The position numbers and the translations under genes are program-made. Below the pieces are notes generated by a model, which saw only the letters and a program-made list of their open reading frames with translations, was not told the DNA's origin and ran no database searches. A stretch of 34,327 nt of DNA from a virus: IMG/VR virus record IMGVR_UViG_3300007735_000650, positions 1-34,327 of that record. One strand, written 5' to 3'. Below are positions 13,703-20,233 of the stretch, piece after piece. How positions within the stretch are numbered: position 1 is the stretch's first letter; each line of letters opens with the position of its first letter.

Positions 13703-14560
13703 ATGGCGGAACAAAACTTCCTGAAGCTAGTCAACCCTGAAATCGGCTTTCTGCCGATGAACATTGAATATGCTGCAAGCCTAAACCTGCCTTTTGTCAC
13801 AAAAGATGCACTTTCTAAGGAAAAAGGCGTTGTGATTTGCGGGACTGCGCCTTCTTTGGTGAAGGCGCAATCGCTTCGTGAGATCAAGCGACTACAGGGC
13901 TTAGGCTATAAGATTTTTGCGGTCAAGCAGGCTATCCGTATTCTTCCTGAATATGATATCATTCCTGATTTTTCTGTCGCAATGGACCCAAGCGAAAAGC
14001 AAATCAAAAAGACGCCTCTCGACCCAAGAGTGACTTACTTCGTTGCTTCTTCGTGCCATCCGAGAATGTTCGACTACCTCATTAGGGGCGGGGCCAATGT
14101 GGTTGTTTTCCATTCTGCTTGCGGTGCTGCGACTGAGAATCTGTGCGAAATGGAAATCTATGCGAAGTTCTTCCCGCAAAATTGCAACTACGAAAGCGTC
14201 GCAAGTGGAGGATACACGGTCGTAAACCGCGCCATCGCATTAGCGGAATGGATGGGCGCCAAGCGTATCCATGTCGCTGGCGCACCGTTTGGTTGGCGCG
14301 AGAGTGAAGATTACTATGCGCCAACCGTGGAAGAGCCTGCGGGTAATGCCTCTGGTCCCACCCTTGATGACCAAGGTAGGGTAGACGGCAAAAAGTGGTT
14401 CACTAAGGCAGACCTTCTGCCAAGTGCGCTATCCGTGGCGCGCAAAGCCAAGGCGTCACCAGAAAAGTTCCACTTTATTGGCGACAGTCTTGCAGCTTCC
14501 CTCGCCACCAAGTCTCACGAGTTCTTGGAGCGCGTGGTGCCAAGCAAGTCCGCTGCTTAA
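13703..14560 (+). CDS. MptE/DUF115-like protein in the head operon
   Basis: The 285-residue product has a Rossmann-like nucleotide-binding start, GVVICGTAPSLVKAQSL (about 42-58), then IPDFSVAMDPSEKQ and a C-terminal GGYTVVNRAIALAEWMGAKRI and HVAGAPFGW. This order matches the DUF115/MptE-like superfamily, which includes a pterin pyrophosphokinase and Maf-type flagellin glycosyltransferases. In the head operon, between portal and scaffold, it might modify a virion protein, though enzymatic activity is unproven. It starts 30 bp after the portal stop. Its end overlaps the antisense gene at 14557-14721 by 4 bp. No head protease was found in this position. Confidence 0.7.
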   Translation: MAEQNFLKLVNPEIGFLPMNIEYAASLNLPFVTKDALSKEKGVVICGTAPSLVKAQSLREIKRLQGLGYKIFAVKQAIRILPEYDIIPDFSVAMDPSEKQIKKTPLDPRVTYFVASSCHPRMFDYLIRGGANVVVFHSACGAATENLCEMEIYAKFFPQNCNYESVASGGYTVVNRAIALAEWMGAKRIHVAGAPFGWRESEDYYAPTVEEPAGNASGPTLDDQGRVDGKKWFTKADLLPSALSVARKAKASPEKFHFIGDSLAASLATKSHEFLERVVPSKSAA

Positions 14561-14721
14561 GTGCGCTTTTTGGCGCGCTGCGCTTGAGCGATATTGTCCA
14601 CGGCATTCGGATAGGGGCGCCCTGCCTTCTCAGCACGACGCTTGGCAGCCGCCTTATCCTGCGGGCTTAAAGGCGTAGACCGCTTACGTGGATTCTTCTT
14701 TTCCCAAAGTGGCTTATCCAT
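14557..14721 (-). CDS. Small basic conserved-looking phage protein, 54 aa
   Basis: A 54-residue frame on the minus strand starts at an ATG overlapping the stop of the upstream antisense gene (TGATG). It begins MDKPLWEKKNPRKR, continues LSPQDKAAAKRRAEKAGRPY and ends PNAVDNIAQAQRAKKRT. I recall the pattern KPLWEK-x-P plus AKxRAxxAGRPYPNxVDN as recurrent in small proteins of proteobacterial phages, but cannot check it here. It is rich in Lys/Arg, perhaps DNA- or capsid-interacting. It overlaps the end of the MptE-like gene on the plus strand. Confidence 0.7.
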   Translation of the reverse strand: MDKPLWEKKNPRKRSTPLSPQDKAAAKRRAEKAGRPYPNAVDNIAQAQRAKKRT

Positions 14722-15101
14722 CACTTCTTCGCCTTCTCATCAGCGGACTTCATTTGCCGCACCAATTTGCCTGACCATGCCTCGCCTGCACGCCCACCCC
14801 ACAAGTTGATGGCGATGGCTCGCGCACTTGGGCCACCATCGGCGGGCTTAGCCTGCGGTGCGTCGCCATGACGGTCAAAGAACGCCTTCATGCGCTTGGC
14901 CGTCTCAGGTGAAATGTCCTTGCCTGCGGCCAAGGTGGCAGCACGGGCCACGCCAGAGCCGATGCCCTGCTTGCCTGCCTCTGAAGTCGTAAGGCCGCCA
15001 CGCCCATATTTGCGGCGCTGTTCAAGGCCACGCTTTGCCGCCTCGCGCACGCCCTGCGGGGGCGTAAAGTCGATCTTCTCATACTTCTTTGGCGGCGCCA
15101 T
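14721..15101 (-). CDS. Conserved-looking phage protein with GRGGL / RMKAFFDRH motifs, 126 aa
   Basis: The 126-residue protein shows EKIDFTPPQGVREAAKRGLE, KYGRGGLTTSEAGKQGIGSG, ISPETAKRMKAFFDRHGD and SARAIAINLWGGRAGEAW. I recall the series GLxLRxxxGRGGxxxG-VARA, then SPETxxRMxxFFxRH, then SAxxIAxxLWGG from many phage genomes, often near capsid genes; no activity is known to me. An upstream GTG at 15137 is possible, but ATG 15101 has GTGAGG in front. It is antisense to the head operon and has its own promoter (15139-15167). Confidence 0.75.
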   Translation of the reverse strand: MAPPKKYEKIDFTPPQGVREAAKRGLEQRRKYGRGGLTTSEAGKQGIGSGVARAATLAAGKDISPETAKRMKAFFDRHGDAPQAKPADGGPSARAIAINLWGGRAGEAWSGKLVRQMKSADEKAKK

Positions 15102-15138
15102 TTGTGCCTCACATGCAAGGGGGCTATTGCTTTCCACA

Positions 15139-15167
15139 TATACAATGATCTAGGCACCAATAGTCAA
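15139..15167 (-). promoter_or_regulatory. Promoter for the antisense gene pair
   Basis: On the minus strand TTGACT (15167-15162), a 17-bp spacer and TGTATA (15144-15139) form a near-consensus sigma-70-type promoter. The predicted start is about 30 nt upstream of the ATG at 15101. Confidence 0.7.
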
Positions 15168-15169
15168 TC

Positions 15170-15186
15170 GTGCGGCTGTGCCGCGC
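15170..15186 (+). other. Hairpin with TGT loop before the scaffold gene
   Basis: GCGGC-TGT-GCCGC (15172-15184), extended by one G-C and one T-G pair, forms a compact hairpin about 50 bp before the scaffold start. The same TGT triloop on a GC stem appears twice in the coat-protein leader. Confidence 0.45.
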
Positions 15187-15234
15187 CCGTATATCGCATC
15201 GGTTAATTGCGGTCTCCTGAGGAGTAATTCTAAA

Positions 15235-16026
15235 ATGCTGATTCGCGCACTTCATAATCCAATGAATTATAATGCTGAGGATGGCGGTAGCGGAGGCCCT
15301 GATATTGCGGCCCTTGTCGCCGCAGAGGTTCAGAAGGCCACACAGGGCCTCAAGGCCAAGAACGATGAACTTCTGAATGAAGTCAAGACTGAGCGCCAGA
15401 AGCGCCAGGAATACGAAAACCAGATTCGCAACATGGGCAGCCAGGATGACATCACCAAGGCCCGAGAGCTTATGGAGCGGATGCAGGCCGATGCGGACCT
15501 TCGCATGATCGTGGAAGGTGGCAAAGCGGCGTTTGAGGACGTGCTTACCCGCCGCACCAAGACTGTGGTTGGGGCTGAGCGCGCTGCCAAGGAGGCCGCA
15601 GAGCGTGCAGCGCAGGAAGCGGCAGCGCGGGCAGAAGCCGCGCAGAACCGTTGGCGGTCTGAGCGACTGAACTATGAAGTAACCTCCGCCGTCAGCAAGG
15701 CTAAGGCGCTGCCCGAGGCTGCCGAGTATATCCGCATCAAGGCCGAGCAGATGTTTGTGCTTGATGACGAAAGCGGCAAGCCGCGCCTGCGTGAAGGTGT
15801 TGACGTAATCGACCGTAGCGGCAACCCGCACACACTTGATACGTGGGTAGAGTCACTTCGGGATACCAATCCGTTCTTCTTTGGTATGCCGTCAGGCGGC
15901 GGTGCTGGAGGAGGAGGCAATGGCCGTGGCGGGGACCGCGCTCCTGTCAAGATCAATGCAACCGACGCCAAGGCAATCAGTGGTAATCTTGAAGCCATTG
16001 CGGCAGGTAAGGCGGTAGTGGCCTAA
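15235..16026 (+). CDS. Scaffolding protein-like
   Basis: The 263-residue product is highly helical and charged, with a long coiled coil (about 40-155) containing Gln/Lys/Glu and an AAERAAQEAAARAEAAQ stretch. A Gly-rich linker (SGGGAGGGGNGRGG, about 220-235) and a short Ala/Lys C-terminal segment follow. This, and its place just upstream of the coat gene, fits a scaffold that guides coat assembly and then leaves or is cleaved. The start at 15235 follows GAGGAG; an in-frame start at 15178 lacks a site. A terminator follows at 16039. Confidence 0.75.
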   Translation: MLIRALHNPMNYNAEDGGSGGPDIAALVAAEVQKATQGLKAKNDELLNEVKTERQKRQEYENQIRNMGSQDDITKARELMERMQADADLRMIVEGGKAAFEDVLTRRTKTVVGAERAAKEAAERAAQEAAARAEAAQNRWRSERLNYEVTSAVSKAKALPEAAEYIRIKAEQMFVLDDESGKPRLREGVDVIDRSGNPHTLDTWVESLRDTNPFFFGMPSGGGAGGGGNGRGGDRAPVKINATDAKAISGNLEAIAAGKAVVA

Positions 16027-16038
16027 ACAAAAAGCATA

Positions 16039-16070
16039 CCTACGGGGCTTAAAACCCCGTAGGTATTGAC
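16039..16070 (+). terminator. Intrinsic terminator or attenuator between scaffold and coat genes
   Basis: A perfect 9-bp stem, CCTACGGGG/CCCCGTAGG (16039-16047 and 16055-16063), has a 7-nt loop. The following tract is only moderately T-rich, so it may be partial. Confidence 0.65.
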
Positions 16071-16094
16071 TTTTACGTTTGCTTTCTCTTAGGA
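16066..16094 (+). promoter_or_regulatory. Possible promoter upstream of the coat gene
   Basis: TTGACT (16066-16071) has TTAGGA 17 bp downstream. The -35 and next bases (TTGACTTTTA) match the head-operon promoter at 12197; the -10 is weak, so an activator might be needed. Confidence 0.35.
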
Positions 16095-16113
16095 AAAGAG
16101 TGTTTACATTTTT

Positions 16114-16199
16114 AGCCCCTGTGGGGTTGAGAGTAATTCCCGCCTGCCCTGTGGGTTGTGCGCGGTTCGCGGAATCCTTCGGGTTTCAACGGCGGGAAT
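16114..16199 (+). ncRNA. Structured coat-protein mRNA leader (four-way junction)
   Basis: A hairpin, AGCCCC-TGT-GGGGTT (16114-16128, with one G-T pair), precedes a larger fold. The closing stem is ATTCCCGCC/GGCGGGAAT (16136-16144 and 16191-16199), a perfect 9 bp. Inside it are three hairpins: CCC-TGT-GGG (16147-16155), CGCG-GTT-CGCG (16161-16171) and AATCC-TTC-GGGTT (16173-16185, with one T-G pair). It ends about 20 nt before the AGGAG of the coat gene. It may stabilise the mRNA or serve as a binding site for a coat or scaffold feedback regulator. Read by eye; no folding program was run. Confidence 0.65.
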
Positions 16200-16231
16200 G
16201 CCGGTAAACCCTAGCAGCACAGGAGATTTCT

Positions 16232-17368
16232 ATGCCCAATAGTTTGTCAAATCTTATTCCCCGGCTTCTCGCTCGTGGCCTTCTTGCTCTACGTGAGCAG
16301 GCTGTCATGCCGCGTCTAGTCAACCTTGATTACTCCACCGAAGGCGCGATGCGTGGCTCCACTATCGACATCCCGGTGAGCAACACCTTCACCGCCACCA
16401 ACGTCGCCCCCAGCATGACCTACGCTTCGGCGCAGGACAGCACGCCGGGCCTCGTGCAGATTGCCCTTGACCAGTGGAAGGAAGTTCCCTTCTTCATCAC
16501 TGACAAGCAGCGCATGGAGATCATGGAGAGCGAGTCCTTCCTCCCCATGAACGTCTCCGAGACCGTTCGCGCCCTTGCCAACTCTATGGACGGCCATATC
16601 CACAATCAGTATGTGGACGTGTATGGCTATGTCGGCACCGCCGGTCAGACTCCGTTCAGCACCATTGCTGACGTGGTCAACGCCCGTGCTGCGCTAAACA
16701 AGCAGCTTTCCCCGATGGGCAATCGCCGCATGGTCCTCAACCCGGATGCTGAGGCTCAGCTTCTTCAGATTCCGGCTATGTCGGACCTAGAGAAGACCGG
16801 CGACTCGGACGTGAAGATTGAAGGTCTACTTGGTCGCAAGTTTGGCTTTGACTTCTATCAGTCCACCAACGTTGTCACGCACACCGCTGGCACCGCTGCG
16901 AGCATCACCGTGGCTTCCACCACGGCGGCTGGCGCTACCACTCTGGATATCCTTGCATCCGTCGCGGGCACCCTGAAGACGGGCGACGTGTTCAGCATTG
17001 CTGGTAACAGCCAGACCTACGTGGTGACTTCGGCTAACGCCACCTACACCAGCACCAAGGCCGCTATCTCCATCAGCCCCCCGCTAGTGGCGATTGCTTC
17101 TAGCGGTGCGGATGTGGCTAAGCGCGCTTCGCATGTGGTCAACCTTGCCTTCCAGCGCGAAGCCTTCGCCTTCGTGAACCGTCCGCTGGCTGGCGTGGGC
17201 AATGGCCCTGAGCTTGGCTCGATCATCTCGCAGATGACCGATCCGGTGTCTGGCCTGACCATGCGTATGGAAGTGACCCGCCACAACAAGCAGGAGCGTT
17301 TCGCCGTGGACGTTCTATACGGCGCCAAGGCAGTCCGTCCTGCCCTCGCCGTTCGCGTCGCTGGCTAA
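16232..17368 (+). CDS. Major capsid (coat) protein, P22 coat-like
   Basis: The 378-residue protein resembles the P22-coat branch of the HK97 fold. It opens LARGLLALREQAVMPRLVNLDY, then has GSTIDIPVSNTFTATNVAPS, VPFFITDKQRMEI, a long central helix region (VSETVRALANSMDGHIHNQY), DVVNARAALNKQLSP and MVLNPDAEAQLLQIP. An inserted Thr/Ala/Ser-rich stretch (about 215-285) could be a surface domain. The start follows AGGAG at 16221. It is bracketed by an attenuator and structured leader upstream and a strong terminator downstream, as suits the most abundant head protein. Confidence 0.88.
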   Translation: MPNSLSNLIPRLLARGLLALREQAVMPRLVNLDYSTEGAMRGSTIDIPVSNTFTATNVAPSMTYASAQDSTPGLVQIALDQWKEVPFFITDKQRMEIMESESFLPMNVSETVRALANSMDGHIHNQYVDVYGYVGTAGQTPFSTIADVVNARAALNKQLSPMGNRRMVLNPDAEAQLLQIPAMSDLEKTGDSDVKIEGLLGRKFGFDFYQSTNVVTHTAGTAASITVASTTAAGATTLDILASVAGTLKTGDVFSIAGNSQTYVVTSANATYTSTKAAISISPPLVAIASSGADVAKRASHVVNLAFQREAFAFVNRPLAGVGNGPELGSIISQMTDPVSGLTMRMEVTRHNKQERFAVDVLYGAKAVRPALAVRVAG

Positions 17369-17390
17369 AGCCAAGCGGCCTAAAACAAGA

Positions 17391-17419
17391 AAGCCGGGCA
17401 GAAATGCCCGGCTTTTTTT
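17391..17419. terminator. Bidirectional intrinsic terminator
   Basis: A 10-bp stem, AAGCCGGGCA/TGCCCGGCTT, with GAAA loop is followed by T residues to 17419 on the plus strand. The minus strand also has a T-rich tail (TCTTGTTTT). It ends both the coat unit and the lysis/tRNA unit. Confidence 0.9.
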
Positions 17420-17421
17420 GT

Positions 17422-17509
17422 TGGTAGAGGCGGTGGGACTTGAACCCACAATACCGTTAAGGTCAGCAGATTTTGAGTCTGCCGCGTATGCCAGTTCCGC
17501 CACGCCTCC
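17422..17509 (-). tRNA. tRNA-Leu (anticodon CAA)
   Basis: A full cloverleaf can be drawn. The acceptor GGAGGCG pairs with CGCCTCT (one G-U). The anticodon stem GCAGA/TCTGC carries loop CTCAAAA, giving anticodon CAA (codon UUG). A class-II long variable arm (ACC/GGT stem) and T-arm GTGGG-TTCAAGT-CCCAC follow. CCA is encoded. Its 5' end (17509) directly abuts the stop codon of the deaminase gene (17510-17512), and the terminator follows within a few bases. Confidence 0.93.
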
Positions 17510-17911
17510 TCAAAGACACTCGTAGCCCGTTTCAGTCGAATAGAACACCCGCTTTATTCCGAAATCAGTGATGCACTTAGCGCAACCTACACATGGTTTG
17601 GCATTGCCCAAGATAAACTGATCTCGTTTTGTGCTCAGGTATTTGACCCTACACACATAAAGGTCCGCCTTCTTCAGATCGTCTACATCCAGGACACGCA
17701 AAGCGTTATAGATGGCGTTGGTCTCAGCGTGCCAATAAAGAGACTCTGGGTTTTTCCCAAATTTGGCCTGAAACGGATGCGTCCGCATTTGGTTGGCACC
17801 AAAAGCAACAATATTTTTTCCGCTTGCAACTGCTGCGACCACCCTTGAGCTTTTGATTGGCGGCACTTCTTCTGCGAGTTTGCGCAAAATAGCAAATATC
17901 TTCTCTTGCAT
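17510..17911 (-). CDS. Cytidine/dCMP deaminase-like protein
   Basis: The 133-residue protein has the zinc deaminase motifs YWHAETNAI (HAE at 61-63: zinc His and proton-shuttle Glu) and PCVGCAKC (106-113: PCxxC zinc ligands). It would deaminate a cytosine nucleotide, most plausibly dCMP to dUMP, feeding ThyX. Typical phage dCMP deaminases are longer and carry extra zinc or allosteric residues, so the substrate is uncertain. An AAAGG site precedes the ATG, 17 nt after the CCA end of tRNA-Met. Its stop touches tRNA-Leu, so it is flanked by tRNAs on one transcript. Confidence 0.82.
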   Translation of the reverse strand: MQEKIFAILRKLAEEVPPIKSSRVVAAVASGKNIVAFGANQMRTHPFQAKFGKNPESLYWHAETNAIYNALRVLDVDDLKKADLYVCRVKYLSTKRDQFILGNAKPCVGCAKCITDFGIKRVFYSTETGYECL

Positions 17912-17928
17912 CTTTCTGGCCTTTGATT

Positions 17929-18005
17929 TGGTGTAAGCGGCAGGACTTGAACCCGCACCCAGCCTGTTATGAGCAGGCCGCTCTACCTGATTAAGCTACG
18001 CTTAC
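17929..18005 (-). tRNA. tRNA with CAU anticodon (Met elongator or Ile2)
   Basis: The acceptor GTAAGCG/CGCTTAC is perfect. The anticodon stem GCCTG/CAGGC has loop CTCATAA (anticodon CAU). The T-arm is GCGGG-TTCAAGT-CCTGC and CCA is encoded. A G1-C72 pair argues against an initiator. Met and lysidine-modified Ile (codon AUA) cannot be told apart here. The first bases GTAA contain the stop codon of the upstream gene. Confidence 0.92.
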
Positions 18006-18235
18006 TCATCATCGTCATCTACATCATCTTCGTGTTCGCCTGAAAGCACGACTTGCTTGGCCTGTTCAAAGGCGAACACCAGTTCCATGTTGCTGATACC
18101 TCCAGCATATGACATACCCATGTCGCCGTCTTTGTCATAGAAAACAATAGCAGCCTTGGTGATGCCCATTTCGGCAAGGCGCTCAGCCTGCGCCATCAAC
18201 TGCGACCTAGCAACTTCCTGACTCTTGCGGGGCAT
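18002..18235 (-). CDS. Hypothetical protein with acidic tail, 77 aa
   Basis: Unknown family. The product has a helical N-terminal half (SQLMAQAERLAEMGITKAAI), a short FYDKDGDMGMSYAGG segment and an Asp/Glu-rich tail (EHEDDVDDDDE). The start follows GAGGAAA. Its TAA stop (18004-18002) lies inside the acceptor stem of the downstream tRNA, so tRNA 5' processing would remove the stop from this mRNA. The acidic tail may be the sequence that best tolerates the tRNA overlap. Confidence 0.7.
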   Translation of the reverse strand: MPRKSQEVARSQLMAQAERLAEMGITKAAIVFYDKDGDMGMSYAGGISNMELVFAFEQAKQVVLSGEHEDDVDDDDE

Positions 18236-18246
18236 CTGTTTTTTCC

Positions 18247-18888
18247 TCAGCGCGGCTTAATGCCGTGATTCCAAAGGTACTGGTCGATCTTGTCAAGTGC
18301 GTTCTTGGTGAAAGCCTTGGCGTCAGAGAAGTCATTGACGAATGCCAAGTCAAAGGTTTTCCCGTTCAGGTTGCCCTCGCTTCTCGGCTTCTTGGTAAAC
18401 GGCTTGCGCCACCAAGCCATATTAGCCTGCGGGTCCACTTCAGGCCGCGTCACCTTGGCCATGAACCCGGCCTCAAACATTCTCACCATATGGTATTCGT
18501 TCTCAAACCGGATATCGTCAATGACGACAGGGCGCCCTGCGGTAAGAAGGCTATAGATTTTTGAGGAAGCGACTTCAACCCAAAAATCTTCGCCCATACA
18601 ATCACGGCCCCACTGCGTCCCAAGAGTCTGCATGGCAAAGCGAGGCGTCTGGCCATAAAGCCAAGGCGAAGGCTCTGCCTTTAAGGCACCTTCGATCCGC
18701 ATCTCAATGTCTTCATCTCTAAGGCTTTGGTAAGCCAAAAGAGCCCGCAGCATGGCCTTTAGGGCATCTGCCATCTTGACCCTTGTGAAGCCTCGCTCAT
18801 AGATCAGCGCCTCTGCCAGCGTGCTTTTGCCCGCCTGCATGTAAGGGCTGTAGATGCCAATCACGGGAGTCATATTAGGCTTTTGCAT
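18247..18888 (-). CDS. Deoxynucleoside monophosphate kinase-like protein
   Basis: The 213-residue protein begins with a P-loop-like YSPYMQAGKST (13-23), followed by ALIYERGFTRVKMADALKAM as in phage dNMP kinases of the T4 gene 1 type. It continues with TPRFAMQTLGTQWGRD, a central VVIDDIRFENEYHMV (Walker-B-like) and a C-terminal Lys/Arg segment. The family phosphorylates dNMPs to dNDPs. The first Gly of the P-loop is replaced by Ser, as in some relatives. ATG 18888 overlaps the previous gene; a second ATG five codons in (18873) is possible. It fits with ThyX and the deaminase in dNTP supply. Confidence 0.75.
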   Translation of the reverse strand: MQKPNMTPVIGIYSPYMQAGKSTLAEALIYERGFTRVKMADALKAMLRALLAYQSLRDEDIEMRIEGALKAEPSPWLYGQTPRFAMQTLGTQWGRDCMGEDFWVEVASSKIYSLLTAGRPVVIDDIRFENEYHMVRMFEAGFMAKVTRPEVDPQANMAWWRKPFTKKPRSEGNLNGKTFDLAFVNDFSDAKAFTKNALDKIDQYLWNHGIKPR

Positions 18889-19876
18889 AGGTTGCTTTCA
18901 CTCTCACTCTGGGTTTGCTCACAGCCACAGCGTCGCCACGAAACCAAGCCACGCCTGCATCATCTACTTCAACCAACTCAGGCGGTAATAGCACACCGCC
19001 ACGCCACGTCAAGACCACAAACCCTGGCCGCGAATAGGAAGGGCCGTCTTCGGCATACTCAAAAGCAGCATGGCGCTTGTGGCTCAGGAAGCCGCACTCC
19101 ACGCCCCAACGCCGCCCCCGATAGTCCTCAATAGGTGCCACCGTCAAGGCATGGGTATGGCCTGTCACCATGGTTACACCTGCCACCACCGCGTTGTTGC
19201 GGGCAGCGCCGACGCCCTGGCGATGCTTATGCTTGATGACCGTATGCCCACCATGAACACCGCTATTGACATGCAAGGACCATGCCATCTTCCAATTCGG
19301 GAAGTGGTCGTGGAGGCGAAAGCCGCTGATTCCCTTATAGTCCGAAGCGGTCAGGGCCAACTTATAATCGAATCGTCGGCAGTGGTTTCCGACCGTATAG
19401 AACTTTGGCGTTCCGGGCAGCAAAAGCCTTTCGATATTGGCCAGCACTTCCTGGCAGGCTTCAAGCTCCGACTTCACATCGGGTTTGCGTTCCCAACCCA
19501 AGGGAGGATGGCGCGAGAGGTTGGCGCCGTCAAAGAGGTCGCCATTCATCACGAAGAAGTCAGGCTGCAAGGTAGGCAGAAGCGCATAGAGTGCTGCTTC
19601 TGCCGCTGTCACCCCATCCCCAGGCCATTTGTGGCGGTCACTGACGATGACGGCGGTGCCGTCCTCGATAAAGTGGTTCTCTCGCAAAGGGTATGCAGTA
19701 TCGCGGTCTGTCAGATCGTCAGTAATGGTTGGCAGCACATAGCCAAGTGCTTCTAACTTGCTGCGCCTTGCATGGACGTTGCGGATATGAATGCCGAGAG
19801 TTTTTGCAACTTCGGTGGGGGAGAAACCACTTTCTACCCAAGTGCGGGCGAAGTCGTCAGCGTTTACCACTTGCAA
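18875..19876 (-). CDS. Calcineurin-like metallophosphoesterase with N-terminal HTH
   Basis: The 333-residue product has an N-terminal HTH-like region (FSPTEVAKTLGIHIRNVHAR, about 18-37) and then the full phosphoesterase series: SDRH (D80, H82), NGDLFD (111-116), GNH (163-165), VHGGH (207-211) and GHTH (239-242). It should bind two metals and cleave a phosphodiester or phosphomonoester; the substrate is unknown. The HTH suggests it is brought to DNA. It overlaps the o-spanin-like gene at its start by 13 nt and the kinase at its end. Related phage proteins exist, often without the HTH. Confidence 0.82.
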   Translation of the reverse strand: MQVVNADDFARTWVESGFSPTEVAKTLGIHIRNVHARRSKLEALGYVLPTITDDLTDRDTAYPLRENHFIEDGTAVIVSDRHKWPGDGVTAAEAALYALLPTLQPDFFVMNGDLFDGANLSRHPPLGWERKPDVKSELEACQEVLANIERLLLPGTPKFYTVGNHCRRFDYKLALTASDYKGISGFRLHDHFPNWKMAWSLHVNSGVHGGHTVIKHKHRQGVGAARNNAVVAGVTMVTGHTHALTVAPIEDYRGRRWGVECGFLSHKRHAAFEYAEDGPSYSRPGFVVLTWRGGVLLPPELVEVDDAGVAWFRGDAVAVSKPRVRVKATYAKA

Positions 19877-20058
19877 ATCTTCTGCCCGGTCAGATTATGG
19901 GCAAGAATTTGTTTTGCTGTGCCTTCCGTAAACCTGTCCTCCTTAGAGACGTAGATCGGCTTCCAAGGGCCGCAAGCGTCAATCCCTGCGCCATTTCTGC
20001 TGCAACCTGTCAGTAGCACTAGAGCCAGAAGTAGTGGCAACGGTGCGGTCAACTTCAT
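19864..20058 (-). CDS. Outer-membrane spanin-like lipoprotein (Rz1-like)
   Basis: The 64-residue product has a lipoprotein signal with lipobox LLTGC (15-19), so Cys19 would be lipidated and the mature protein anchored in the outer membrane. The mature part contains ACGPWKPIYVSKEDRFTEGT and ends in Cys-Lys-Trp. It overlaps the i-spanin-like gene by 80 nt in another frame, the classic Rz/Rz1 arrangement. It is not proline-rich as lambda Rz1 is, so the spanin role rests on position and lipobox. An upstream in-frame ATG at 20076 would weaken the signal peptide. Confidence 0.65.
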   Translation of the reverse strand: MKLTAPLPLLLALVLLTGCSRNGAGIDACGPWKPIYVSKEDRFTEGTAKQILAHNLTGQKICKW

Positions 20059-20233
20059 CTCGTGTTCTCCGAGCATCTAGGTCGGAAGCTATGGCTTTTT
20101 GCCGTTCGCCTTCAACGCCACTGCGTTTGCCTTTGAAGTAGGCAGAAGCAAGAAGCATAACCCCGCCCGTGATTGCAAGGAAAAAACGACCGACCTTGGA
20201 CGTTAAAAGAGCAAAAATCGCTGAAAGGGTCAT
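19979..20233 (-). CDS. Inner-membrane spanin-like protein (Rz-like)
   Basis: The 84-residue protein has one N-terminal membrane segment (about 14-33, VGRFFLAITGGVMLLASAYF). A charged helical periplasmic part follows (GERQKAIASDLDARRTRDEV). This fits an i-spanin that joins the outer-membrane partner to fuse the membranes in the last lysis step. The ATG at 20233 overlaps the lysozyme stop (ATGA). It follows the lysozyme and contains the start of the lipoprotein gene. The periplasmic part is shorter than in lambda Rz. Confidence 0.68.
   Translation of the reverse strand: MTLSAIFALLTSKVGRFFLAITGGVMLLASAYFKGKRSGVEGERQKAIASDLDARRTRDEVDRTVATTSGSSATDRLQQKWRRD

Noticed and set aside
17315-17503. Minus-strand 62-aa frame beginning MAELAYAADS
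   Set aside because: It is the translation shadow of tRNA-Leu and the terminator, a common false call over bacterial Leu tRNAs.
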